From the NCBI GenBank assembly GCA_034522075.1, contig JAXHLO010000030.1, positions 1 through 64,000 on the forward strand: DNA of 64,000 nucleotides. Direction: 5' to 3'. Below the pieces are notes generated by a model. It was not told where the DNA came from. It ran no database searches and saw nothing but the letters and a program-made list of their open reading frames with translations. Positions 52,377 to 61,243 of this stretch are shown one piece after another (the stretch's first letter is position 1; each line of letters opens with the position of its first letter). The DNA comes from UBA7803 sp034522075 (GTDB taxonomy: Bacteria; Pseudomonadota; Gammaproteobacteria; Pseudomonadales; Azotimanducaceae). Made by a program: the position numbers and the translations under genes.

Positions 52377-52397
52377 AATACAGACCGTCCGGGTATT
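52377..52397. promoter_or_regulatory. inverted repeat AATAC-N11-GTATT in the divergent promoter region
   Basis: AATAC (52377-52381) and GTATT (52393-52397) flank an 11-nt centre ACCGTCC-like core. It is the most symmetrical DNA in the short gap between the ACAD11-type gene and the histidine phosphatase gene and could be a TetR-type operator. It is short, so chance is possible. Confidence 0.35.
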
Positions 52398-52411
52398 GCC
52401 ATCGAAGGCGG

Positions 52412-53098
52412 GTGGGGGAATTGGATAACTATGGAGATGCCACGGTAGAGCTCGTGGATCGGGTGTTTCAGGAGAATGCCCGCCATGCGGTGGTGCTCAT
52501 GCGCCATTCGGCCCGGGAATTCGCGCCTGATCGGCATGATCTGGAAAACCCCTTGACCGCCCACGGGCGTGAGCGGGCCCGCGATCTCGGCGGCCGGCTG
52601 CCCAAAGCCCTGACCTTGCGGGGCTATGCCAGCCCGCCGGAGCGCTGCATGGAGACGGCCGCCCTCATTCTCGAAGGCCACGAGCGCGGCGGCGGAGCGG
52701 TGACCCGGCATCGTCCGCTGGAAGCGCTCGGCGTCTTCTATGCCCTCGATCAGATGAGGATGTGGAAGGCCATGAGCGCCGCCGGCGGCCTGGTGCCGTT
52801 CATCGCCGACTGGGTCGGCGGCCGCACGCCGGCAGACGTCATGATGCCGGCCGAGCTGGCGGGGCGGCTGATCCTGCAGGTGCTGGCGAGCAAACTCGAG
52901 CAGCCGGTGGCCGAAGCACAGCTCGACCTGTGTGTGTCGCACGACATGACGCTGTACCTGCTGCGCGAAGTGCTGCTCGGTGAGCCTGCCCACGGCCCGG
53001 AGGTGGGCTTTCTGGATGCCCTGGTGCTCTATCCGGATGGCGACGGTAACCTGTGGTTCGCCAGCCATCACGGCACGCCCCAGCGCGTGGATCTTTGA
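52412..53098 (+). CDS. histidine phosphatase (phosphoglycerate mutase/SixA) family protein
   Basis: A 228-residue protein with the RH[G/S]-type catalytic motif VVLMRHSAREFAPDRHD near residue 30, ENPLTAHGRERARDLG, and the second histidine in DLCVSHDMTLYLLRE. It dephosphorylates a small molecule or protein. GTG 52412 or TTG 52421 must be the start, as no in-frame ATG precedes the motif. It is divergent from the dehydrogenase gene and 21 bp ahead of the damaged ligase gene. In this context a phosphoryl-acyl intermediate is an attractive but untested substrate. Confidence 0.85.
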   Translation: MGELDNYGDATVELVDRVFQENARHAVVLMRHSAREFAPDRHDLENPLTAHGRERARDLGGRLPKALTLRGYASPPERCMETAALILEGHERGGGAVTRHRPLEALGVFYALDQMRMWKAMSAAGGLVPFIADWVGGRTPADVMMPAELAGRLILQVLASKLEQPVAEAQLDLCVSHDMTLYLLREVLLGEPAHGPEVGFLDALVLYPDGDGNLWFASHHGTPQRVDL

Positions 53099-53119
53099 CC
53101 GACAATGAAGGGGAGAGGG

Positions 53120-54686
53120 ATGTTCGCGAACCTGGATGAGGCCCAGGAAAAGGGCATGGCGGTTGCCTTTCACGCTGGCCAGCGGCCTGAGGCTCTGGCG
53201 CTGGCGACGCCCTACGGCGACCGCACGTTCCGTGAGCTGAACGCCGGCGCCAATCAACTCGCCCGGCTGCTGGACCGTCACGGCATCGGCCCGGGCAGTG
53301 CCATAGCCGTGGTCACCCGCAACCGGCCCGAATTCGTCGAGGCGTACTTTGCCGCACTGCGCTCGGGTATCCGCATCACACCGGTGAACTGGCATCTCAC
53401 CGGCGAAGAGAGCGGCTATATCATCGACAACTGCGAGGCTGCGGCGGTGATCTACGACGCCGGTCTCGGCACGGCGGAAGAGGCCGTAAGCCATGCGCCG
53501 GAGTGCCGGCTGCGGCTCGCCGCGGGCGGCCGCATCCCCGGCTTCGAAGACTACGCTGCCGCCATCGCCGCCGAGGACCCGGCGGACGTGGCAGACCCGG
53601 TGCGCGGCAGCCAGATGCTCTATACCTCGGGCACCACGGGGCGCCCCAAAGGCGTGTACCGCGAGCGGCCGCCGGTGCAGCGTACGGCTGCACTGAGTGC
53701 AGCATCCGGCGACCCGGAGACACGACCGTCGTCGCGCGCACGGGTCCGGCCTATCACGCGGCACCGCTGGCGTTCAACGTGACCGTGCCGCTGAATGCCG
53801 GTGTCGGGGTGGTGATGATGGACCGCTGGGATCCCGAGGAAACCCTGCGGCTCATCGAGGAGTACCGCATTACCCACACACACATGGTGGCGACCATGTT
53901 TCATCGTCTGCTCGAGCTGCCCGACGATGTAAAGCGGCGCTATGATCTGTCGAGCCTGAAGCTGGTCATGCACGGCGCCGCACCCTGTCCCGTGCACGTC
54001 AAACACGCCATCATCGACTGGCTCGGCCCCATCGTATTCGAGTATTACGCCGCCACCGAAGGCGGCGGCAACTACACCATCGATGCCGGGACCTGGCTGC
54101 AGAAGCCGGGCAGCGTCGGCAGGAGCCCGACCCCGGAGAACACCCGCGTCATCGACGATGCCGGCAACGAGCTGGGCCCCGGCGAAGTCGGTACGATCTA
54201 CTTCCGCGCACCGGAAGTGGGCCGTTTCGAATACTTCAAGTCACCGGAGAAAACCCGGAAGGCTGATCGAGGGCGCACCGGTTCGACCCTGGCTGCAGCG
54301 GCAACCCTCGGACGAAGCTCAACGGCGCTGCCGTCCTCACGGGGCGCAGCGCCGAGACCATCATCTCCGGCGGAGTCAACATTTATCCTCAGGAAATCGA
54401 CGCGGTGATCCTGCAGCATCCGGACGTCCTCGATGCCTGCACCGTGGGCGTGCCCAATGACGAATGGGGCGAAGAGGTGAAGACCGTGGTGCAGCTCAAG
54501 CCCGGCGTGGCACAGAATGCTGAGCTGGCCGACGCCATCAAGGCCTTCGCCCGGGACCGGCTGCCGGGTTTCAAATCCCCGCGCAGCATCGATTTCGCCA
54601 GTGATCTGCCGCGCCTGCCGAGCGGCAAGATCCAGCGCCGGCTCGTGCGCAACCCCTACTGGGAAGGCCGCGAGCGACAGATCTGA
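53120..54686 (+). pseudogene. AMP-forming acyl-CoA ligase, multiply frameshifted
   Basis: The N-terminal frame (53120-53690) is intact: DRTFRELNAGANQLARLLD ... QMLYTSGTTGRPKGVYRERP. A second frame carries PLNAGVGVVMMDRWDPEETL through APCPVHVKHAIIDW, VFEYYAATEGGG and FEYFKSPEKTRK (to about 54260). A third carries LTGRSAETIISGGVNIYPQE and the C-terminus with catalytic lysine in LPSGKIQRRLVRN (to 54686). Between 54260 and 54340 text matching the family jumps between frames, so at least three or four indels are present. AGGGGAG favours ATG 53120. It is either a pseudogene or a poorly assembled stretch. Confidence 0.8.
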
Positions 54687-54708
54687 AGCAGTAAAGGAAA
54701 GCCCGGGA

Positions 54709-55553
54709 ATGACCGACGAAAACTACCAGCCGCGCAGTAAGCCCTGGACGGAACTGCACCGGGGAAACGCTGATCGTGGCGGAAGGAACGGCGCGATCGA
54801 CTGGTCGTACCGGAACCGGCCGGATGCGCTCAACGCCATGAGCCGGACCATGATGCTGGAGCTGCAGCACTACTTCGGCGCCCTGTACACGGACCACTCG
54901 GTGCGTGTGGTCATACTGCGCGGCGCCGGGCGGGGCTTCTGTGCGGGGCTGGACCTCAAGGAAGAACGCAGCGACGAAGGCGGCGGGGCGGTGACCGGCC
55001 TGCGGGTGCAGCGCCGTGTCAGCGAGATCGTCATGCGCATGCGCCGTGCACCCCAGCCCGTCATATCCCTCATCCACGGCCCCGCCAGCGGCGGCGGTTT
55101 CGCCCTGGCACTGGCCTCGGACATCCGGCTGGCCGGTCCCGCCGCGCGGATGAACGCCGCGTTCATCCGCATCGGCCTGACCGCCTGCGACGTGGGCGTG
55201 AGCTACTTCCTGCCGCGCCTGGTGGGCAGTGCATTGGCCTCGGAACTGCTGCTCACCGGCGACTTCATCGATGCCGAACGCGCCCTGCGCCGTGGGCCTG
55301 GTATCGGACGTGGTGGACGGACGACGCGCTCACCGACGCCGGCCGTTCTCTGGCCCGGGAGATCCTTGGCAACTCGCCCGTGGGGGTTCGGTTGACCAAG
55401 GAGTGCCTGAACATGAGTGTCGACGCCGGCAGCCTGGAATCGGTCATCGCCATGGAAGACCGCCAGCAGATTCTGGTCTCCACCACCGGCGATATGCGGG
55501 AGGGGGTGGCGGCGTTCATGGAGAAGCGGCCGCCGGACTATCAGGATGCTTGA
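54709..55553 (+). pseudogene. enoyl-CoA hydratase/isomerase family gene, frameshifted
   Basis: ATG 54709 (AGGA upstream) opens a crotonase: NRPDALNAMSRTMMLELQHY, GRGFCAGLDLKEERSD, GPASGGGFALALASDIR and FIRIGLTACDVGVSYFLPRL are normal. After LLTGDFIDAERALR (about 55288) the frame degenerates. The next frames read VGLVSDVV, then ALTDAGRSLAREILGNSPVG to the stop at 55551-55553, the expected family C-terminus. Two single-base insertions (near 55289 and 55317) explain this. Before NRPDAL the text ETLIVAE in another frame hints at further indels. Confidence 0.8.
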
Positions 55554-55987
55554 TTGGGGGTTGGCCAGTGGGATGGCCAGTGGGATGGCCAGTGGGGCGG
55601 CCGGGCGGCGCCGGAGGGTCGCTCGCTGACGCGTGGCGTGCTTGTCGTTGGACGGGCTCGTTTGTAGATGGGAGCCGAGCTCCAGCAAGCGTTCCTCCGG
55701 CGCCGCCTGCCTATCACTGTCCATCCCGTAGCGGCGGTGCATCGATTGGGGTTCGGGCGACTGTTGGCCAATCAGTTGCTTTTTGGTTGTCTTTGCGCAT
55801 TCTTTCGGCATCTTCCATCCACCCGGGAGGCTGTTCGTATGCTTGTCATTATTGAACAACATTCGAGCCGCTTGGGTCGGATGAGGGGCTTCTAACCCTA
55901 CCTCTATCTCTCAGGCGGCAATTTCTCAACTTGCTCAGCGTTCTGCGCCCTGTGCAGAGCGTTGCGCACGGCATCGAAGGAATCTGC
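55554..55987. other. 434-bp intergenic region before rsgA
   Basis: No convincing gene. It opens with a 12-bp tandem repeat (55563-55597). The remainder is AT-richer near 55830-55860 (GCTTGTCATTATTGAACAAC), where a promoter for the RsgA gene may lie. Confidence 0.55.
55563..55597. repeat. 12-bp tandem repeat (about 3 copies)
   Basis: GGCCAGTGGGAT occurs at 55563 and 55575, followed by GGCCAGTGGGG at 55587. It lies directly after the frameshifted hydratase gene. Confidence 0.9.
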
Positions 55988-57037
55988 ATGAGTCTGAGAG
56001 ATTATGGCTGGTGTTCGTACTTCGCGAATCAACTTGGCCTGGATGAACTCGATGTGCTGATCCCGGCGAGGGTCGTCGCCATGCATCGAGCCGGCATCGT
56101 CGTGACCGATGGCACCGCGGAGTTTCAATTGCCGCTGGGCAGCGGCTGGTTTCAGCGCGAGCCTGAAGAGCGGCCCACCGTCGGCGACTGGCTGCTCGTT
56201 GCGCCCTCACAGGACAGGGTGGTCCGACTCCTGGAAAGGAAAAGCCTGCTGAAGCGCCTGGCAGCGGGATCCGCCGCCGAGGTGCAGCTCATTGCAGCCA
56301 ACGTCGACACGATGTTCGTCGTGACATCCTGCAACGAGGAGTTCAATGACTCACGCCTGGAACGTTATCTGGCCATGGCGTCGGGTTCGGGTACCGAAGC
56401 GGTGGTCGTGTTGACCAAGCGTGACCTTGCCGGGGACCCGGACGCCTACATCGACCGGGTGCGGGCGGTTGCGGCGCATGCGGCCATCGAGCCGGTCAAC
56501 GCGCTGGATGCGTCGACACTGGACGGCATTCGTGCGTGCTGCCAGCCGGGTCAGACCGTAGCGCTCGTCGGTTCGTCGGGCGTGGGTAAATCAACGCTCC
56601 TCAACAGCCTGGCAGGTCGCGAGGTGCAAGCGACCGGCGGGATCCGGGAGGACGACGCCCATGGCCGCCACACGACCACGTCGCGCTCGCTGCACCTGTT
56701 GGCGCAGGGAGCGTTGCTGCTGGATGTGCCGGGTCTGCGTGAACTCGGGTTGTCTGGTCTCGATCGGGGGGCTTCGGCAGTGTTCGACGACATCCAGGCT
56801 CTGGCGTCACGATGCAGGTTTGCCGATTGCGCCCACCAATCGGAGCCGCAGTGTGCGGTACGTGCCGCGATCGAATCCGGCGAACTCGATGAACGCCGCT
56901 TCCGCAACTACCAGAAACTGCTGCGGGAGGAGGCCAGAAATGCCGCATCGATTGCCGAGCGCCGTCAGGCGCACAGGCGGTTCGCTAAGCGTGTCAGGAA
57001 AGTTGTGAAGGAGAAGGAACGGTTTCGGCCCAACTGA
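55988..57037 (+). CDS. rsgA: ribosome small-subunit-dependent GTPase A (RsgA)
   Basis: A 349-residue circularly permuted GTPase that helps mature the 30S subunit. An N-terminal OB-fold is followed by G4 VVVLTKRDLAG, then G1 ALVGSSGVGKSTLLNSL, G3 LLLDVPGLREL, and a C-terminal zinc-binding segment CRFADCAHQSEPQC with the Cys/His spacing of RsgA, ending in a basic helix. AAGGA lies 6 nt before ATG 55988. The family sometimes occurs as a second copy; whether this is the only one cannot be told here. Confidence 0.94.
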   Translation: MSLRDYGWCSYFANQLGLDELDVLIPARVVAMHRAGIVVTDGTAEFQLPLGSGWFQREPEERPTVGDWLLVAPSQDRVVRLLERKSLLKRLAAGSAAEVQLIAANVDTMFVVTSCNEEFNDSRLERYLAMASGSGTEAVVVLTKRDLAGDPDAYIDRVRAVAAHAAIEPVNALDASTLDGIRACCQPGQTVALVGSSGVGKSTLLNSLAGREVQATGGIREDDAHGRHTTTSRSLHLLAQGALLLDVPGLRELGLSGLDRGASAVFDDIQALASRCRFADCAHQSEPQCAVRAAIESGELDERRFRNYQKLLREEARNAASIAERRQAHRRFAKRVRKVVKEKERFRPN

Positions 57038-57130
57038 AGATGAACTGACGAGGGGGTATGGGCTTTACGAAGTCTGTTCCGGGTTTCAGGATGCGCGGTA
57101 CAGCAAAGCAAGCGCAAAAGGACAGCTACC

Positions 57131-58051
57131 GTGAACTATTCGACGATAGCAGATCGCCTGCAAAGCGGCGGCATCGTCTTGCTCGATGGCGGAACCGGCA
57201 CTGAACTCGAGAAGCGCGGTGCAGCGATGCATCCTGAGGCGTGGTGCGGCCCGGCCACCGTCGATAGCGTCGAGATTCTCGAGGGGGTGCATCGCGACTA
57301 TATATCTGCTGGTGCCGACATCATTACTGCCAATACCTATGCGTCATCACGATTGATGCTCGAACCTGCGGGCTACGCTGATCGTTTCGAAGAGATCAAT
57401 CGTGCAGCAGTAGCGGCCGCCCACCGCGCTCGAGAAGCGAGCGGTCGCGAGGACGTGCTGGTGGCAGGTTCGCTGTCTCATATGTGCCCGATCGCGCCCG
57501 ACTCGGATCTCACCGATCTCAACCGCGAGCCGCCGGCGGAGGTCATGCGCGACGCGTTTCACGAACTGGCGACACTGCTTTGCGATGCCGGATGCGACCT
57601 TCTGCTCCTGGAAATGATGTACTACCCCAAGCGTATAGCCCTGGCGCTCGAGGCGGCGCTTGCTACCGGTCTGCCGGTGTGGGCCGGTTTCGCGGTGCGG
57701 CGCGACGAGCAGGGAGCCGTCGTGGGGTTTGCGCGGGAGCGCTCGATTCCGTTCGCAGACATACTTCCAGTCCTCGAGGGGGCGCACGTTCGGGCCGCCG
57801 GTCTGATGCATTCCTCCGCCGATGTCATTGCCGAGGCGACTGGCATCCTCCGCCGTGAATTCGACGGCCCGTTGATGGCGTATCCGGATTCCGGTTATTT
57901 CCGCATGCCGCACTGGCAGTTCGAAGACGTCATCGAACCCGACGTGCTGGCCGGGTTTGCGCGTACCTGGGTCGACGATGGTGTGCAGATTCTCGGTGGC
58001 TGTTGCGGGCTGTCGCCGAACCACATCGCCGCTCTGCGCGAGGCATTCTGA
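57131..58051 (+). CDS. homocysteine S-methyltransferase-family protein
   Basis: A 306-residue TIM barrel related to MmuM/BHMT. Conserved parts: VLLDGGTGTELEKRG (substrate loop), NTYASSRLMLE, LLLLEMMYYPKRI, and the C-terminal zinc cysteines in QILGGCCGLSPNHI. The first zinc ligand, normally Cys in a G-x-N-C motif, is replaced: the text is AAGLMHSSADV, with His in its place. The start is GTG 57131 with AAGGA about 8 nt upstream. It may methylate homocysteine with a different donor, or another thiol; metal binding is plausible through Cys-Cys-His. Confidence 0.85.
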   Translation: MNYSTIADRLQSGGIVLLDGGTGTELEKRGAAMHPEAWCGPATVDSVEILEGVHRDYISAGADIITANTYASSRLMLEPAGYADRFEEINRAAVAAAHRAREASGREDVLVAGSLSHMCPIAPDSDLTDLNREPPAEVMRDAFHELATLLCDAGCDLLLLEMMYYPKRIALALEAALATGLPVWAGFAVRRDEQGAVVGFARERSIPFADILPVLEGAHVRAAGLMHSSADVIAEATGILRREFDGPLMAYPDSGYFRMPHWQFEDVIEPDVLAGFARTWVDDGVQILGGCCGLSPNHIAALREAF

Positions 58052-58102
58052 GATTTGGTGCATCAGATTGTCCTTCATAGCTCTTTCGCGCCGACTGAAT
58101 GG

Positions 58103-58336
58103 CTATCTTCTGTTTCTCGGATGATTCCTGGCTGCTCTTTCGTTCCCGTGTTTGTAGTTTCCGGTCAAGCGAGCCATCAGTTGCTGCAGATCGGAAGCTG
58201 ACAATCGCTCCAGGTCGTACTTGAAGTCAGCCGCCCTGGATCCCCGGAGGGTCGTTGCCTTCTTGCCCTTGTGGAATATCGTGATCCCAGCGGAATCTTC
58301 TCTTGCGGTAAAGCCTAAATCCTCGCGGTAATCCAC
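58103..58336 (-). CDS. small conserved hypothetical protein
   Basis: A 77-residue protein whose core ITIFHKGKKATTLRGSRAAD then LQQLMARLTGNYKHGNERAA resembles a widespread small uncharacterised bacterial family. GTG 58336 has a GAGGAAA site about 8 nt upstream; an upstream ATG at 58369 is nearly on top of its only ribosome-site match. Basic C-terminus; function unknown. Confidence 0.6.
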   Translation of the reverse strand: MDYREDLGFTAREDSAGITIFHKGKKATTLRGSRAADFKYDLERLSASDLQQLMARLTGNYKHGNERAARNHPRNRR

Positions 58337-58600
58337 CGTCGCTTTCCTCGTTGTTCTCAGCCACCTCATCCTTCGAGGAAGACGTGATCACCGACCACAC
58401 GGAGTCGGCGTCCTGATCCATGTCGGCGTGCCGACGGCTGCCTTTGTCCGGAGGTGCCAAGCTATGAAGTGGCGAGTTGTGACTTACCCTCCATCGAGCG
58501 TTGTCGTAGTATATCGGGTCCGAGAGGGTTATCGAGTGCGCGGGCGGTGCACTCGGCGTTGCTCCGGCTCATCCATATCCCAGGTAGAGGAGACGGACAA

Positions 58601-59041
58601 ATGCGAACCCTCTGTGCCATGTTTCTGCTGGTATTCCTCAGTCTGTTCATCGGGCAGGCGGCTGCACAGGAAGCCGAGGCCCGCAAGCGGGCGGATGTCG
58701 ACTACTACGTTGCGCTGTTCACCAAGTTCAAACCCGGTGCCTGGGCCGAGGCTCGGCAGATCATCTATTCCCACTTCTGGCCGACGGATCACCAGATCGG
58801 ACACGAGGTTATCCCCTTCGATGTGCTGACTGGCGAGTGGGATCACGTCGTGTTTTTCAGGATGGAGGGTGGCCCCGGCGATCTGGCGTGGCAGCGATCT
58901 CCCACAGACGTGAAGTGGGATGCCGCATTAGCCAGGAAGCTCGGCGGTGAGGAGGCTATGCAGACAGTGATGAAGCGATTCCAATCTCTCATTGATCGGG
59001 AGCACACGGTAATTGTGGCGAGGCCGCGAAGCCCGGAGTAG
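58601..59041 (+). CDS. exported hypothetical protein
   Basis: A 146-residue protein with a clear signal peptide (MRTLCAMFLLVFLSLFIG, cleavage near QAAAQ) and GAGGAG about 9 nt before ATG 58601. The mature part (VDYYVALFTKFKPGAWAEAR, EVIPFDVLTGEWDHVVFFRM) resembles periplasmic ferredoxin-like/dimeric alpha-beta barrel folds but no family is recognised. It is a single gene between the small minus-strand gene and an unknown damaged gene. Confidence 0.7.
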   Translation: MRTLCAMFLLVFLSLFIGQAAAQEAEARKRADVDYYVALFTKFKPGAWAEARQIIYSHFWPTDHQIGHEVIPFDVLTGEWDHVVFFRMEGGPGDLAWQRSPTDVKWDAALARKLGGEEAMQTVMKRFQSLIDREHTVIVARPRSPE

Positions 59042-59254
59042 CTATCGAAACAGCCGCTGAGGTGTCTGCTCGAATCTGGGCGGCGCGGCATTGGGACGTC
59101 GCAAGACGGCCGGGAGCAGCCAGCCGTCTTTGCCATATACTGTGGCAGACAGCAGACCAGAGCCTCGCTGAACGATGCGGATCCTGATCAGAGCCATCTT
59201 TGGCTGCTCATCGCCGCAGCCGCTGCGCTCGCGACCGGACCCGGGAGACGCGCC

Positions 59255-59569
59255 GTGGCTGGAGCCGCCTCGGCCATCGTCGGCATCATGATGCGGCAAC
59301 GCCCCAGGCGCTCGCGATCCGGGACGGAGTCTCGATGCGCGCAATTCGACGAGCAATGTGCCAGTTACGTTGCAGAACACCGCGCGCAGATCATGGCTGC
59401 TCTGCCGCAGAATGAAGCATACTGGGACGCTTATCAGCGCGTCCTTCGTTCCCAGGGCATTTCAGCAGAGCTGGATCGGCTGTCGAACCATCACTGGCAG
59501 CCGTACCTGACAGCGCTGCAGCACTTCCGTCATTCGCGAACTGGCCAGCCACAGCCGGTTGAGGCCTGA
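59255..59569 (+). CDS. hypothetical protein, probable N-terminal part of a split gene
   Basis: Visible text QFDEQCASYVAEHRAQIMAA and EAYWDAYQRVLRSQGISAEL is helical and protein-like, and the frame extends upstream to a hydrophobic LLIAAAAALATG segment near 59210. The true start is uncertain (no good ATG there; ATG 59255 is a fallback). It ends at TGA 59567-59569 inside what looks like a longer protein continued in the next frame. No family recognised. Confidence 0.45.
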   Translation: MAGAASAIVGIMMRQRPRRSRSGTESRCAQFDEQCASYVAEHRAQIMAALPQNEAYWDAYQRVLRSQGISAELDRLSNHHWQPYLTALQHFRHSRTGQPQPVEA

Positions 59570-60239
59570 GTTCATTGCCCCGACAGTCAATTCGCAACGG
59601 CGTCTACTGGCCGAGTCACCGTTCCTGATTGACAAGATGGTCTTTACAGCCACGACAGGCATGTCCTTCACGGCAATGAAACTGGCGCTGCAGACTACGC
59701 CGCCGGAAGATGAGGATTTCGACGCGCTGATTCATGCGCTCCGGCCGCTGTCTGCCACGGAACTCTCCCTGCGCCGCGCCATGGAGGGTGAACTGCGCCA
59801 CACCGAGTGGTTCCAGCCGGAGGATTCGTGGTCCGGTCTGTTCTTCAAGCGCCGCCACATGCTGAGCATGAAGCGCCGAATGCTTGCTCCCTTTGTGGAG
59901 GAAACCGAGATGTCCGGGGCCGCCTTCTGGGAACGCAAGGCACCTCGGCCCTGGCAACCGACCTGGTGGGACGTCCTGTTCGACCCCATTGGCTCCAGGC
60001 TGGCCAGCGTCGCTGCACCTGCCTACGCACCCTATTCTGAAAGCCTGCAGCTTCTCCGCGTTCAAGCAGTGGTGCTGCGCGCCTGGGCGGCGACCCTGTC
60101 TGGAAAGGCTCGCCCGTCTCCAGGCACGATGGCCGAGGGCCTCTCCAACTGGATCTGGCAGCAGGATGGCAAATCGCTATGCCTGAGGCCAACTGCCAAG
60201 GCAGTTCGCGCGTCGGACGCTGATTCGGTTTGCCTGTAG
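59559..60239 (+). CDS. hypothetical protein, probable continuation of the split gene
   Basis: A frame of 226 residues beginning LRPEFIAPTVNSQRRLLAES and LIDKMVFTATTGMSFTAMKL, overlapping the end of 59255-59569. Its apparent TTG start lies within continuous helical text of the upstream frame, so one indel near 59550-59569 probably splits a single gene. Tryptophan-rich middle (FWERKAPRPWQPTWWDVLFD). No family recognised; the two parts together would give about 320 residues. Confidence 0.5.
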   Translation: MRPEFIAPTVNSQRRLLAESPFLIDKMVFTATTGMSFTAMKLALQTTPPEDEDFDALIHALRPLSATELSLRRAMEGELRHTEWFQPEDSWSGLFFKRRHMLSMKRRMLAPFVEETEMSGAAFWERKAPRPWQPTWWDVLFDPIGSRLASVAAPAYAPYSESLQLLRVQAVVLRAWAATLSGKARPSPGTMAEGLSNWIWQQDGKSLCLRPTAKAVRASDADSVCL

Positions 60240-60567
60240 AAGTATGACCGACCGAGCCGCCGCCTCTGGCCGGCCAGCGTCATTCCCTGCACGGCAGCAA
60301 TCCGGCGGTAGACGACCCGAAGCGGTCCTTAGAATGGGCCGGAATTGCTGCATCATTCCAATCCAGGCGCTCGAAGGGAAGCGCTCAGCAACCGGGGCTC
60401 CCAACCCCGAAGCAGACAGCCGATCCGCCACTGACAGCAACCCCCGTGTGGCGATGACTGCAAGCTGTAGAGCTATTCGCAGCGTGGGGGGATCACTTGA
60501 AACGGCGTTCCACTCCACGAGCGGGTGAGAGAAAGTCTTGAGGACCACATGCGAGACCAACGCCTGC
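60240..60567. other. 328-bp intergenic region
   Basis: No gene recognised on either strand. It lies between the split hypothetical gene and the convergent VOC gene and contains only short, non-protein-like open frames. No repeat or hairpin stands out. Confidence 0.5.
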
Positions 60568-61155
60568 TCAGGTGCCGGGCGGCACCTCCATCATTGCGCC
60601 CCGAATCGGCGATGCCTCGGCGTCTCTACTCAACTGCAAAAAGCTCGATAGATCCGCGCCGTCGATCTTCTGGCTCAGCCACTCATCCGGGTCGTACTCG
60701 ACGCCCACTGGATTGGCGGCGAAGACTGAGCCCTTCATGAAGCCGATGGTGGCATCGCTGGATGGAAAGCAGTCGACCTGAAACTCCATCTGGTTGCCGT
60801 CTGGATCTTTGTAGTACATGGAAATCGTAATGCCATGGTGAACGCACCAGTACGGCTTGATGCCCTTTTCCTTCAGATCGGCATAACCGTCGAGCAGATC
60901 GTCAAGGGAATCCAAGGTGTAGGCGATGTGGTCGACGCCTACGAGGCCCTTCTGTTCCCGCTCGCCATCGTCCGGCCGCAACACATCCAGATTGGCGATA
61001 GCGAAGCGGTGATGCTCATCATCGTAGGAGAGAAATGCGAGGGCAGGGTCTGCATGCTGCACCTCGGCATCAAAGACCTGTTGATACCACTCCACCATCT
61101 CGGTGAATCGGTGGGTTCGATAGAGCACATGTGCAAGCCTTCTGGTTGGAGCCAT
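60568..61155 (-). CDS. VOC family (glyoxalase/extradiol dioxygenase-like) protein
   Basis: A 195-residue vicinal-oxygen-chelate fold protein with candidate metal ligands His in LAHVLYRTHRFTEMVEWYQQ, His in VGVDHIAYTLDSLDDLL and Glu in GNQMEFQVDCF. YKDPDGNQMEF is typical of catechol-2,3-dioxygenase-like members. GAGGG lies just before ATG 61155; an upstream extension to 61260 overlaps the YcaQ gene and is rejected. The ring-cleavage substrate, if any, is unknown. Confidence 0.87.
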   Translation of the reverse strand: MAPTRRLAHVLYRTHRFTEMVEWYQQVFDAEVQHADPALAFLSYDDEHHRFAIANLDVLRPDDGEREQKGLVGVDHIAYTLDSLDDLLDGYADLKEKGIKPYWCVHHGITISMYYKDPDGNQMEFQVDCFPSSDATIGFMKGSVFAANPVGVEYDPDEWLSQKIDGADLSSFLQLSRDAEASPIRGAMMEVPPGT

Positions 61156-61243
61156 GGTTCCCTCGTTCGATCCCGTTACATGACACAAACGAGTCTGCGC
61201 CGGGGCGTCGAAGATAACAAGCGCGTCCCACCCTCCAGCCCCT

